Assembly: GCF_963678635.1 (NCBI RefSeq)
Contig: NC_087070.1
Location: 49,397,467-49,457,466, forward strand
Source: Symsagittifera roscoffensis
Lineage: Eukaryota; Xenacoelomorpha; Acoela; Convolutidae
Length of the DNA stretch: 60,000 nt
Reading direction: 5' to 3'
Within the stretch, counting starts at the first letter, position 1. Each line of letters opens with the position of its first letter. The notes under the pieces were generated by a model. The model was not told the origin of the DNA, ran no database searches, and was given only the letters and a program-made list of their open reading frames with translations. The position numbers and the translations under genes are program-made. Below, in pieces: positions 37,131-47,383 of this stretch.

Positions 37131-37572
37131 TTTTTCGTTCGATGACTGTTAATATGTAATTATCAATGTGTCTAATTGGTTGATTCCAATTGTATAAATG
37201 TACTGGTTTGTGTTTATACTGCTTTTTTATTCTTCTTTTTCCTCTTTTTGATGAATTTGAAGTTGTTTCTGAGTCAGAGAAATATAATTGATCGTGGATT
37301 GGGCAATTTTTATCTATTGATTCTTTTAGTTTATAAAGTTCGTCTAAACTGTTGGTTTCTGATTCTGAAAATGCGTTTCGATTTTTTGAAAATCTTTTTC
37401 GTGTTATTTGTCTTTGTTTAGTTAGTATTTTTCTCTTTAATGTTTGTCGTTTTGTTCTAATGTATCCAACTGTTTGTGTATGAGGTGTGATTACAAGGTC
37501 GTATTTTTTGTTATTTATTTCACAATTGTGTAAAACGATTGTTTGTTTATTTCCTAGGTTTTTAAATGACAT
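37105..37572 (-). CDS. 155-aa basic ORF with arginine/lysine-rich motifs
   Basis: This first ORF of the retrovirus-like element has two strongly basic stretches, about 38-64 (KRQTLKRKILTKQRQITRKR) and 108-123 (SSKRGKRRIKKQYKHKP), with an acidic Ser/Glu segment between. Such motifs serve as nuclear localisation or RNA-binding (arginine-rich) motifs, so a small regulatory protein is possible. The position, 5' of the gag region and overlapping the next ORF, is unusual for a Ty3/gypsy-like element. No family is recognised. Confidence 0.5.
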   Translation of the reverse strand: MSFKNLGNKQTIVLHNCEINNKKYDLVITPHTQTVGYIRTKRQTLKRKILTKQRQITRKRFSKNRNAFSESETNSLDELYKLKESIDKNCPIHDQLYFSDSETTSNSSKRGKRRIKKQYKHKPVHLYNWNQPIRHIDNYILTVIERKNELNAHPR

Positions 37573-38208
37573 AAGGTTTAGGAGGTTGTAACTTTTTGGT
37601 TATAATCGAGAATATAATCGAGAATATAATCGATTATTAATTGATTGAAATCGATTGTTTCTCATTTTTAGTAAGACTGGTTGGTACTACAATCGTAATA
37701 TAATCGATTATTAACGCTTGAAACTTGATGCGGGTCATTTAACACCTCGGTAACTTTGGATTGTATAATAGAAATGACCCAGTGATTATTTCTTCGCATT
37801 GGTTCAAAAAGTTATCTCCGCGCATATCTGCTACAGTTGGCATCAGTGCTAGAAGTCAAATTCAACATCTGCCATCAGTACTAGAAGTCAATTATAGTAT
37901 CTGGCATTTTTTCTCCCATTGAACCTCTCGTGTCAAAAATGGGAGAAAACCGCAACGAGACAAAAAAGAACAAAACGTTTTGTTCTAGCTAATGGATATA
38001 ACTGTTTATATTTCTATTGTTCTTGTTAACAGGTTAAATTTAAACAAAGAACCATTATAACCCAACTCAAACTCAGCATAATGAAAAAAGAGAATGCAAA
38101 AATTTTCGATCAATCAAAAAAGTAAAAAGTTTGGTTGAAATTGAAAGTGAACTTGAACACATTTTCTTCAAGATATATCGAGTTACAAGTTAGTTTCTGA
38201 TCAAAACT
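37573..38208. other. Spacer between retroelement and host exon; no 5' LTR found
   Basis: It contains TATAATCGA/GATTAT motifs like those of the 19.4-20.3 kb array (37,600-37,710), and a short direct repeat ATCAGTRCTAGAAGTCAA (37,840-37,895). No primer-binding site or LTR-like TG...CA block shared with the region downstream of the element is apparent. The last part should include the promoter and 5' UTR of the host gene that begins at 38,209. Confidence 0.45.
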
Positions 38209-38392
38209 ATGCAATTGATAGCTGCCTTGAGTAACTTCGTCGGTGCAGTTGTGCTGGCGTTGAGTTTGTTCACGACTTCTAGCGACGGAGCGGACGAGGG
38301 GGAGATGTTAGCAGTTTGGGACAACTTGTTTCCTTGCAGGGCAGGGGAACAAGGGGGAATACCGTTGTCGAACCAGTGCGACGGTGAAGCAG
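38209..38392 (+). CDS. Exon 1 of a secreted LDL-receptor class A protein
   Basis: ATG at 38,209, a hydrophobic leader (LIAALSNFVGAVVLALSLF) ending near residue 24, an acidic stretch, then FPCRAGEQGGIPLSNQCDGEA, which fits the first half of an LDL-receptor class A module (C, G, IP, CDG-E). The splice donor GTAATC begins at 38,393 and interrupts the module in phase 1, so the calcium-binding acidic end of the module must be in another exon. The product is probably secreted and cysteine-rich. Lectin-like exons on the same strand 8 kb downstream have compatible phase and may belong to the same gene, though an exon between is required. Confidence 0.6.
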
Positions 38393-38550
38393 GTAATCTT
38401 CTTTTAACGCGTTTTGGAAACATTCAAAATTGCGCAAATAATTTCAATCAGGGAAGTAAACAACATTTACATATAAAAAATGATCCACTTCTCGATAATA
38501 AAATTTGCAAAAATATTTGATGGCCCTGGTTTAGTCCAAGGGGTCAAATC

Positions 38551-38920
38551 CAGGGGCGGATTTAGGGGGAAGGGGGTTTTGACGCCTCCCCCCCCCCCCC
38601 CCCCCCCCTCAGGGATTCAACCTCCTGCCGACCCAAAGGGTCCCCCTTTGTATTATTTTGAGATATCCATGTTTGATGGCGGACCCTTAAATTTTTCTAA
38701 AGGCGCCTTTGGCGCCAATATATACTGATTTTGAGGGGGAAGCGCGCGCCAATAAAAAACGCCTTTTTTGGCCTGTTTTTTTAAAATTTTGCTTGCGGCG
38801 CAGAAAATTTTACCAAAACAGGGTCTTTTTAGTGCTTTGGTAGAACTCGGAACTTCACTTTGCTCGACTTAAAAAAGGTCGACAAAATTTTCGAAAACAA
38901 TTTTGCGCCATAATAATTTT
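38551..38920 (+). mobile_element. hAT-type MITE, right end degraded
   Basis: It begins CAGGGGCGGATTTAGGGGG, continues through a C run of about 20, GACCCAAAGGGTCCCCC, GGCGCCAATATATACTGATT, GAGGGGGAAGCGCGCGCC and CTTGCGGCGCAGAAAATTT, then fades near GGTCGACAAAATTTTCG. This is the same order as the complete copy at 42,716-43,123. The right terminal repeat is missing and no duplication can be assigned. Confidence 0.75.
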
Positions 38921-39461
38921 GCCTTAACACTAAGCAAAATTTCCTGATTTTTTAAAAATAATTTCAACCTGGGTCTTTTTATTTATTCCGCTTTTACTTA
39001 TTCCGAGTTTAATTTTGCGATTTTGTTTTATTCAATGTAAACATGCAGACAAAGAAAACGAAACACTGATCACATTGATTGGCTTGGTTAATACAAATAC
39101 GATCATTTTATTCTGCAGCCACCTTCTATTAAGTCCAAAGTTTGAGCAGTTATGAAGATGATCAATTTTGCCTGCAGTTTTTTTCTGCTCTGGATTAAAT
39201 TCTGCTGTTAAATTGAAATAAAATTGAATAATTTACCAAAAGTTGTCGGTTTTTGGCCGATTCGGCATGCTCATAAATCGCCTTTATTGTGAACAAAACA
39301 ATTCACTTGGTGCCAAATTTTGATTGACAAATTATAGCCATTCAGATTGAAAACAGATATTTTTTTCAGGATGTTGGAATATTAATTTCTGGGCTGAATA
39401 AGTAACAAGACTCCTCACCCATTTTGAGAAAAACACATTTTGATTTTCAATTTCAACAAGA
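38921..39461. other. No gene seen
   Basis: Intron-like AT-rich sequence between the MITE and repeat R3. No exon, terminal repeat or structured element is recognised. Confidence 0.35.
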
Positions 39462-40000
39462 CTGCTCATATCAGGGCGAAGCCCTGAAAGTTCCGACTGC
39501 CTTTTAACGTTTATGGAGCAGTAATAATATAAACAACATAAAAAAATTAAATGAAATAAAATAAAATGAAAAAAATTTTTTCTAAAATTTGAAAATTTTT
39601 CTATGAAAATCATCCCCCCACACGCCATATAAAGTACAAAACAATAGATTTCGCTCCTTTTAACAAATCAATTATGGCAAATAAGCTTCTTACAACCAAT
39701 TTGGAACGATTTCTAAGACGGATTAATTCTCCGCTTGCGCGTTAATAGCGCGAATTATATCGCGCGTTAATTGTCCCAAATTGGTCAAAATGGCAATCTT
39801 TAAACCGTCATAACTTTACGAAAAATGATCACAGGTGAAATATTTTTTCAAATTTAAGCTCAGGACAACAATAGCTTTCGAATGATATAAAAAATTTCCG
39901 TCAAAAATGGCTAGTTAAAAAGTCGAAATTTGTCTGAAGAAAAAAAAACCCACCCCGAGCACAAATATTCCGTTACTTTCGTATCGAAAGTCGGAACATT
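39462..40000 (+). repeat. Dispersed repeat R3, plus copy
   Basis: Reverse complement of 15,400-15,915; the two share CAGGGCGAAGCCCTG, ATCATCCCCCCACACGCC, CGCGTTAATTGTCCCAAATT and GCTCAGGACAACAA. A different-orientation, more diverged member starts again at about 40,129. No coding potential. Confidence 0.7.
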
Positions 40001-40128
40001 AAATAAAGCAGCACGGTAACCTTGATCGGGCTGACACATTTTGAAATGAGCTACCAGATATGAAAGCGATTAAAATATTTCACAGTTTTTTTATTGCTCC
40101 GACATTCGTAGAAAATGATAAAATAATT

Positions 40129-40400
40129 GTGCTCTGGTTTATTTTTTCTCCAGACAAACTTGATTTTTTAACTAGCAGTTTTGGACGAGATTTTTTGTAC
40201 CATTCGAAAAGTGTTGTCGTCATGAGCTCGAAATTAAAAAAAATATATTTCACTTGTTAATTTATCAAAACAAATTTATAAAGGTTTCAAGATTCCCAAA
40301 TTTTAATTTGGGACAAGTAACGTGCATTATATTTCGTGTAATTAATGCGTAAGCGGAGTCTTATTCCATCTGAAAAGTTGTTGCAAATTAAACTCAGGCA
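40129..40400 (-). repeat. Diverged R3-related repeat
   Basis: TCTCCAGACAAACTTG, GTTTTGGACGAGATTTTTT, CCATTCGAAAAGTGTTGTCG, GGGACAAGTAACGTGC and AATGCGTAAGCGGAGTCTTA occur in this order and again at about 42,040-42,290. They correspond, complemented, to landmarks of the 39.5-40.0 kb copy. Confidence 0.6.
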
Positions 40401-40799
40401 TGTCTTTTAGTGCCTTTGTTAAATGCGAAATATGATGATTTATGAGCTGGCAGAAGTATATAGCAGCCAAAGTATAAATCAGCCTAAAGTACGTAGTTGT
40501 TAAAAGTTAGTTATGAAACAATAATTTAAAAGTTAGACGTAGTTTTTGGCTGGTTCATATACTCTGCGCATTTCTGATTGGTATTTACTTCGACTGCTTT
40601 ATTCACACAAGTGAAAAAATTCACTCTCTAATTTAACTAGCGTGTGAAGAGATGATTCATTACTTCATCGCCCTGAAGAAACAATCTGAACTTACAGGGC
40701 TTCGTCTTGATACGAGCACTATTGTGTACTTTTGCGATGAAACTTAATAAAAATAATTTTTAGTGGATATTTGGATTCCTCGTCTATGTTGAGGGAATA

Positions 40800-41531
40800 C
40801 AGTGCTGATTTAAATTATCCGGACAAAACGAACAAAGGTTGAATTTTCAAACGCGTTTTTCTCAAATTGGGTTAAGATTAGACAAAAAGTGAAGAGAACA
40901 AAAGTTGCTTAGAACTTCACCAGAATTAATATGGTGCCATTTTTTCTCCGAAATTCTCAATAAAAATTTTACCCCAAAAATGGGTCATTTTGGCTTTTTT
41001 CAATTAATCCAGAATTACGCAGAAACTACTTTGTTAATTGATGAGAAAATTATATCACAGGAAGCCTCTTACGCAGCTCAACAAAGTTTAAGAAGGGTTA
41101 AATCTCCAAAAAACAGTATAAGAAAAAAAATTATCACTTGATAGTCAATAAATGTGATTTTTACTATATAAAACCCAGAAGTTCTGTTTAAAAATAAATT
41201 TTAAACAATTTGCGCAAATTTTTGGAGATTTAACCCTTCTTAAACTTTGTTGAGCTGCGTAAGAGGCTTCCTGTGATATAATTTTCTCATCAATTAACAA
41301 AGTAGTTTCTGCGTAATTCTTGATTAATTGAAAAAAGCCAAAATGACCCATTTTTGGGGTAAAATTTTTGTTGAGAATTTCGGTGAAAAAATAGCACCAT
41401 ATTAATTTTGATGAAATTCTAAGCAACTTTTGTTCTGTTCACTTTTTGTCTAATCTTAACCCAATTTGAGAAAAACGCGTTTGAAAATTCAAGTTTTGTT
41501 CGATTTGTCCGGATAATTTAAATCAGCACTG
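40800..41531. mobile_element. Palindromic Tc1/mariner-type element, 732 bp
   Basis: CAGTGCTGATTTAAATTATC at the left and its complement at the right, with TA on both sides (40,798-40,799; 41,532-41,533). The two arms are so alike that translating each outside-in gives nearly the same peptide for about 70 codons (both contain FTPKMGHFGFFQLI and LLIDEKIISQ). This is a by-product of the palindrome, not evidence of a gene. It can fold into a hairpin of over 300 bp. Less diverged than the copy at 18,430-19,122. Confidence 0.88.
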
Positions 41532-41533
41532 TA

Positions 41534-42715
41534 TATAACCACAACAATTAGATGCTGATTTTTGAATGAGTTTCTGTTGTTTCATAAAAATGAATACTTC
41601 AGCTCTAAACTCGTGGCGTTTTGTATAATGCTCAAACCAAAAACCACGTAGCAGAGTCCTTATGCTTTCAATCAAGCCAATGATGAAGGATTGAAAGCAA
41701 CAAAACTAACCAATAAGTCTGTACGCACAAATTTATATATATTTTTATAACCACTGTTTTTACTAGACTGTGAGGAGACAATCACGACAACTTATGGAGA
41801 CCAGTCGCTCAAAGTGTCAATAGACGAACACAACTGTCCCCCCTCAAGGCTCTTTTCTAGATCCCCACCCCACAATCGACACTTAATTTGTGGTCTATCA
41901 TGATGCTAGCACTTTTAGCGACATGATAATAAATTTTGCAGAAAAAAGACTTTTAATAAATCTTTTTGCTCTGTTTTCATCCTAAATTCTCATTTTTACA
42001 CTTTCACAAAACGCAAAAGTGTTTTTGCTTGAGACACACTTTGAATTTTTAATTAGCAGTTTTGGACGGGATTTTTTATGCCATTCGAAAAACATTGTTG
42101 TCTTGAGCTCGAGATTAAAAAAATAATTCTTTCTAGTTAATTTTTAAAACAGATTTACAAAGTTTCAAGATTGCCAAAAGGGTTAATTTGGGACACTTAA
42201 CGTGCATTATATTTCGTGTAATTAATGCGTAAGCGGAGTCTTATTCCGCCTGCGAAGTTGTTCCAAATTAAATTCATGCATGTCTTTTCGTGCATTTAAG
42301 ACTTTGTGTCCTAAATAGTGTCGGAAATGAGAAAAAAAACATCTTAGATTTAGAATATACAAAACCCATTTTCTGTCGTCCGAAATGAAAAAGAATTTTC
42401 AAGAGTCAGCAAACATTGAGAAAATTTTGCACAAAAGCTGTTTTCTTGCCACTTAATAAACTTTCTCTGTTGTAAAATTTTCTTAATAGAAAAATTGCAT
42501 AGTGTTTTTAAACTGATTTCCATATTTTCTGGACAAATAAACCGTTAACCAGATTTGTTTCTTTGCCGGTCTTGTAGTTTGGTCAAACGCTTAATTCAGC
42601 AATCGCATTGTCCTTTTGGTTGGAGACAAGCATATTATCATATCAAAAAAATTAAAAGTGAAAAACAAACTGGCTGTCCAATTTTTTATTTCACGCTGGT
42701 GGTCAAAGCCTCATT
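41534..42715. other. Intron-like DNA with a diverged R3 fragment
   Basis: No exon is seen. An R3-related segment lies at about 42,040-42,290, sharing TAATGCGTAAGCGGAGTCTT with the copy near 40,340. The eight bases 42,708-42,715 are the left target duplication of the next element. Confidence 0.45.
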
Positions 42716-43123
42716 CAGGGGCGGATTTAGGGCCCCCCCCCCTTCAGGGATTTGACCCCCTGCCGACCCAAAGGCGTTCCCCCTTAGTACTATTTTGAAA
42801 TATCAATTTTTGGTGACAAACCCTAAAAACTTTCTAAAGGCGCCTTCGGCGCCAATATATACTAATTTTGAGGGTAGAGCCTGCGCCAAAAAACGCAACT
42901 TTTAGGTCAAAATTTTCCAAAAACTGCCTAAAAACGAATTTTTTGGCCTGTTTTTTTTTCAAAATTTTGCCTGCGGCGCAGAAAATTTGGCCCAAAATGG
43001 GGACAAAACAGTGCTTGGGGGAAGCTCGAAAAATCAATTTGGTCGATCTAAAAACAAGGCCGACAAAACTTTCGAAATTTTTTGAAACTCTGCCCCACCA
43101 AGGAAAACTTGGATCTGCCCCTG
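42716..43123 (+). mobile_element. Complete hAT-type MITE with 8-bp target duplication
   Basis: 408 bp from CAGGGGCGGATTTAG to CTTGGATCTGCCCCTG, i.e. terminal inverted repeats CAGGGGC(G/A)GAT. It is flanked by the perfect duplication GCCTCATT at 42,708-42,715 and 43,124-43,131. CAGGGGC-type ends and an 8-bp duplication are hAT characters. The interior holds the family landmarks GACCCAAAGG, GGCGCCAATATATACTAATT and CCTGCGGCGCAGAAAATTT and no transposase. It defines the family for the copies at 13.2, 38.6, 43.7, 45.8 and 46.2 kb. Confidence 0.93.
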
Positions 43124-43131
43124 GCCTCATT

Positions 43132-43716
43132 AATGCATGAATTGCATACTGTAGGATTTCAAAGTATAATTTCACCAAATAATTTGCTCTGTTATTGTAC
43201 TTTTTCAAAGCTCTTGCCTTCCACTGTTTTTTGAAACAAAAAACACTAAATTTTGTTTCAGATTTTTTAAAATTTAGTATTCAAAAATAGTTCGGTTACA
43301 GCGATAGAGTGACAATCAAGATCGATTCGAAGACTCTTATAATTTCATCCTTATGTGTTGAGACTTAAATAAAAAAAAATAACTTGAAAAACAAGAGCTT
43401 ATTTTTAAAAAACAGTTTTCTGATCTTAATATTTCTAAGAAAACGGTGTCACGGTGTCAAGTTTTCATCGCTTTGTTTTTTTCAAAAAATAATCTAAAAA
43501 ATCAAAAAACAAAATTTTTAGCTAAGAAAAAAGCATGTTTTACAGAAGCTAATGTGATCAACCTAGGGTTTTAGGACAGTTCAAAAATCAAGTTTTCAGG
43601 CCTAACAAAAATGAATGTTTTACAGAGCATGATGTTTTGCACATTTTTTTCTAAAATCTATACTTTCGCGTCAATCACTTCAAAACAAACAGGCTGAAAA
43701 TCGGTTGTATTTTAAG
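43132..43716. other. No gene seen
   Basis: AT-rich, intron-like, with several short A or T runs. No exon or repeat partner is recognised. Confidence 0.35.
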
Positions 43717-43800
43717 TAGTAGCGGACTTAGGGGGGACGCCCCCCTCCCCTCAGCGATTCGACCCCCTGCCGACACAATGGGTCCCCCCTGATAAATTTG
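43717..43800 (+). mobile_element. 5' fragment of the hAT-type MITE
   Basis: AGTAGCGGACTTAGGGGGGA, CCCCTCAGCGATTCGACCCC and CTGCCGACACAATGGGTCCC match the left 90 bp of the family; the remainder is absent. Confidence 0.65.
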
Positions 43801-43989
43801 GTGATAAATTTTGAATCTAATGCCAACTTGATCGATTTGTCTTTTTTTTTTTCATTACAATTTTCCAACTTGTTAATGTGTCCTTTTACCGTTTTTTAGC
43901 CGGTTCAATTCGGTTTTAACTGAAACGAGTAAATGGAGAGGAACGCGTCTACCTTTTAAATGGACGGGCTTAAGTGGCTCGTGAAAATG

Positions 43990-45580
43990 GAAGCTTTTCA
44001 TCTGATTTTTTTCCCAATCCGAAGGAATGATTTTTTGAAAATCTTTGAGATGTGAACAACTTCCCTGTCTTTTTCTGTGGTGAAAACAAAATTTATTGAC
44101 TTACTCATCTTGTTCGTCTGGAAGTGTGGCAAGTATTTCTGTGAGATTTCTTTCCCCACTTTTGGCCGGTTGTTATTTCCGAGGATGTTCCTCTCGTGAC
44201 CTTCTGTCAGGAAAAATGACAATCTTCGTTCGACCATCCATTTGAGAAAATCGGAAGTATCAGTTTGCCGGTGATGTTGATGGAATTGTCGGTGATTCCG
44301 CAATATAAGTCCTTGGTTTCTTTATCCACTGGACAATTCTTAAAATAAGGAATCCGTAGTTTTAATTCGTGCAGAACGATTCTCTTGAGAAAACTGACCG
44401 GGCTAGCAGAGTCCATTTGGATGTTTAAGGTTACTTGATCTTTTTCCCCGAGGCCAATATTTAACAGTTTTTTGAGTTCTTTCTCATCGTCTTCAAAAGT
44501 TGTAAACACAATCAATACAGATAATCGTCGTTTTCGCTCTGTCCGAATGCTGACCATGCATTGATCACGCCGCAACATTCTTTATTCACACGGTCATATT
44601 TACATCCGGACGGTCCGAAGGATTATAATCTGCATTATCTACAATTTGAGTGTTAACAAGGTTTACATTTATATAACGGGATTTACAATTTCTGGTGAAG
44701 TGACTTTTTTATTTACATGATGTACAAGTCGTGTCCTTTGCTGGACAAACAGCAAAATGTCCTTTTGAGAACTTCCCGCCTTATTTCATACAGGTATTGC
44801 TCCGTTCGATGTTCAGGGTTGGCTCTCTTTTGACGATAAAACGATGATAAGATTTGTGTACAGATGATCCGTTGGGTTTAAAACTATTGGTTATTTTCAT
44901 ATGGTTTATATTATTTTTTTGTCTATCAGGGCAGAGTCAGAAGTTTTCTTTGAAAGTCAGAATTTTTCATGTTATTTACGAAAATATACCTTACCCATTC
45001 GTCCTCTCCGGTAGATATGTCACACTTTTTGGCTATTTTGGCTAAGGCTCCCAAAATTGTTCTCATGACTCTCTGTCACCTTGCTTCCTGTTTAACAATT
45101 TGTGCCTTTCAAATGTGACGTTTGTTTTCCTGACGAAGGCAGTTGCTAAGTTTTCCCAAATCTCTTTCTCTCTATGAAATATTTTTATACTTTTGTGAAT
45201 TTCTGGCCAAAGATTGGTTTTCCTTCGTTTCCTAGGGCTAGGTAGATGATTGAGCGAAGTTTGTTGTCGGCTTCCTCTATTCTCATTCCATTAACTTTCT
45301 TTGTTTCGGTTTTGCTAGATGCCGCTTCCTCGCCGTCGTTTTGTTTTTGTTCTTGGATATTTCTCTCTTTCAGTGTTTTTCTTTGGTTTTCCGATTCGTT
45401 TTCCGTCGGATTTTCTAGTGTTGGTGGAAGAGTATGGTGTCTTTCCGATGGATTTAGTAGATTCTCGATATCTACATTTTCTTTCGCAATAATTGCTAAG
45501 TGGAAAAGATCACTCCATTCTTCCCAAGGGATAGGTGGGTCCACTGTATGGTTCTGCCAAAATGGAGGTATTCCTCTCAC
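43990..45580 (-). pseudogene. Gypsy-type gag-pro relic
   Basis: The minus strand starts with a Gag N-terminus at 45,580 (GIPPFWQNHTVDPPIPWEEW, then FHLAIIAKENVDIENLL), runs through a charged segment to 45,185, then a decayed zinc-knuckle stretch (about 44,640-44,780, with C, C, H and C spacing preserved but a stop inside). A protease-like frame follows at 44,207-44,578 (LNIQMDSASPVSFL, where Asp-Ser-Ala is the retropepsin triad variant, and GKLILPIFSNGW). Frames are interrupted and the pol body is missing. It resembles gypsy elements of the K02A2.6-like type. It lies inside the presumed intron of the secreted-protein gene. Confidence 0.75.
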
Positions 45581-45814
45581 GTTAGATACGTTGTTTGACT
45601 GCGCCTTGATAAAATGTTACTTTGTTACAGCTAACTCTACTTTATACAGTTGAAAAGATAAAAGGATTAAAGTGACTTAATCTGAAAGTTAAAACATTAA
45701 AAAAGGACAGAACATTCTCTCCGGCGCAGAGAATGAAAGTGATAAGGTCAAACATAAAAGACCGGTTAAATCAACAAGATAAGCCATCAGTTTATTATTA
45801 AAATTAAAAGTGGA

Positions 45815-46157
45815 ATCACATCACTCCTCTTGTACTATATTGAGATATCCACTTTTGGATGTCTGACATTCACATTTTCTAAAGGCGTCTTTGGCGCCAA
45901 TATATACTAAATTTGAGGGGTGAGCGCGCGCCGAAAAAATGTGATTTTTTGGTTGAAATATTCCAAAAATTGCTCAAAACACCTTTTTTGGCCTGTTTTT
46001 TTAAGTTGCCTGCGGCGCAAAAAATTTGGTCATAATATAATAGGGTCTTTAGAGTGATTTGAGAGAGCTTAAAAAAAAATTTGGTCAACCTAAAAAAAGG
46101 TCGAGAAATTTTTTATGAAAATCCGCCCCCCTCTCGAAATTCCTAGATCCGCGTCTG
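45815..46157 (+). mobile_element. hAT-type MITE, left end missing
   Basis: It enters at TTGTACTATATTGAGATATC, then GGCGCCAATATATACTAAAT, GAGGGGTGAGCGCGCGCC, CCTGCGGCGCAAAAAATTT and ends CCTAGATCCGCGTCTG, a diverged right terminus. No target duplication is assignable. Confidence 0.72.
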
Positions 46158-46229
46158 ATTTCATGTTTGAGATTGCCGACCTTTTGGTCCAATTTTAGGC
46201 GAACCTTTTTTAGCCGACCAACCTAACCA

Positions 46230-46449
46230 ACCTAGGTTTTTTCGAAGATGTTACTGGCGCCTATATGTACTATTTTTAAGGACAGAGCGCAGTCACAGAA
46301 AAACTTAGATCAAAAAACTTAAAAGTGTGCTCAAAAACTGCCTGCGCTGAACTGGGTGTTTTTGGGAGCTCAAAGAAACAATTTTTTTGACCTAGAAAAA
46401 GTTGACGAAGTTGAAACCCCCTTTCCCCGAGAAAATCTTAGGCTTGTCC
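46230..46449 (+). mobile_element. Highly degenerate hAT-type MITE copy
   Basis: TGGCGCCTATATGTACTATT, GAGCGCAGTCACAGAAAAA, CTGCCTGCGCTGAA and a terminal AATCTTAGGCTTGTCCC keep the family order with many changes. Old copy. Confidence 0.5.
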
Positions 46450-46602
46450 CAAATCTTATTGGCAAACAAGTGGGAATGGGTTGGCTATAATTTGTTTTGC
46501 ATCTTGGGTTTGCAAAGAAGAACTAGGAAAAATATTTTCAAATTTTACTATACTGAAAATAACCATTTCGGGTGTTTGGAAAAGAGCCCACCCCATCTAT
46601 AG

Positions 46603-46744
46603 TTCATTGCTTTGTCCTGGCGAGCCCGGAGTATTTGAGAGGGTGGGAGGGGCGAATGAGAAAATGTGCTACCACTTGCGTCCAGTTGAAATGGGGGTGG
46701 GGTCGTTCTTCGATGCCATGGACTACTGCGAGGGAGTGTTCAAC
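46603..46744 (+). CDS. C-type lectin-like domain exon, part 1
   Basis: Proposed exon between an acceptor (CCATCTATAG) and a donor (GTATCT at 46,745). Its frame gives GWEGRMRKCATTCVQLKWGWGR and SSMPWTTAREC. The W-x2-A-x3-C pattern is the conserved helix-1 motif of C-type lectin folds, and the frame joins in phase to the exon at 47,384 to make the usual W..A...C......LARP-like block. Another frame here is also open and looks protein-like but does not fit the splice phase. The exon start is the least certain point. Confidence 0.5.
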
Positions 46745-47383
46745 GTATCTGTGGGACCAGAGTGAGCTCTTTTCATACCTTCTAAGGAGAAATCAAAACT
46801 GACGCACTTTTTTGTTTATTTCTTTCATATCGTTTGAATGCTTACTTTTCATATCGTTTGAATTCTTGTGATGAAGAATATTAATAAGCATTTCTAGTTA
46901 AAGAGCCTTCTAAATGTTATCCTATCGTTGCTTGTCTTGATTTAAAATCCTTGTCTCAGTTAGCTAGCCGAGCTTTGCAGACTAAGTTTTAATTTACCTC
47001 GTCTCAAAATATGAGTTTTGGTTTCAAAATATGCTTCTTGCAATTTTAAAAGCCTGTGGAAGGAACCAATAAATATATTTAACCAGCCTCCAAAACAACC
47101 GGGACTTTGGGCTTTTTCCATTCTCAGCTTTGAATCATTCCTAGGTTTTTATTTTTGCGATTCCGAAAGCCTGTTCAAAAAGGATTTGACAATCTATGCT
47201 GCAATAAAACGTGCCGATGTGGAAAAGTGAATCGAGCTTTACAACATTTCTTACATCGTACGAACTGCTGCATGAACAATTTTCAAACCAATTGAAATAG
47301 TAATTCTAGAAAAGTGAGGCGAAGAGAGGAGGTGGGGGGTTAGGGAAATTGGAAAATAGTTGATTTTTGTGTGTTTTTCATAG

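Noticed and set aside
40905-41426. Two near-identical peptides on opposite strands, suggesting a duplicated gene
   Set aside because: They are the two arms of one palindromic element read outside-in; the similarity follows from the DNA palindrome and extends into non-coding bases.
46481-46765. Alternative reading frame through lectin exon 1 giving a CYHL and AMDYCEG peptide
   Set aside because: It also looks lectin-like, but its splice phase does not join to the exon at 47,384. The other frame does, and it yields the canonical W..A...C...LARP block.
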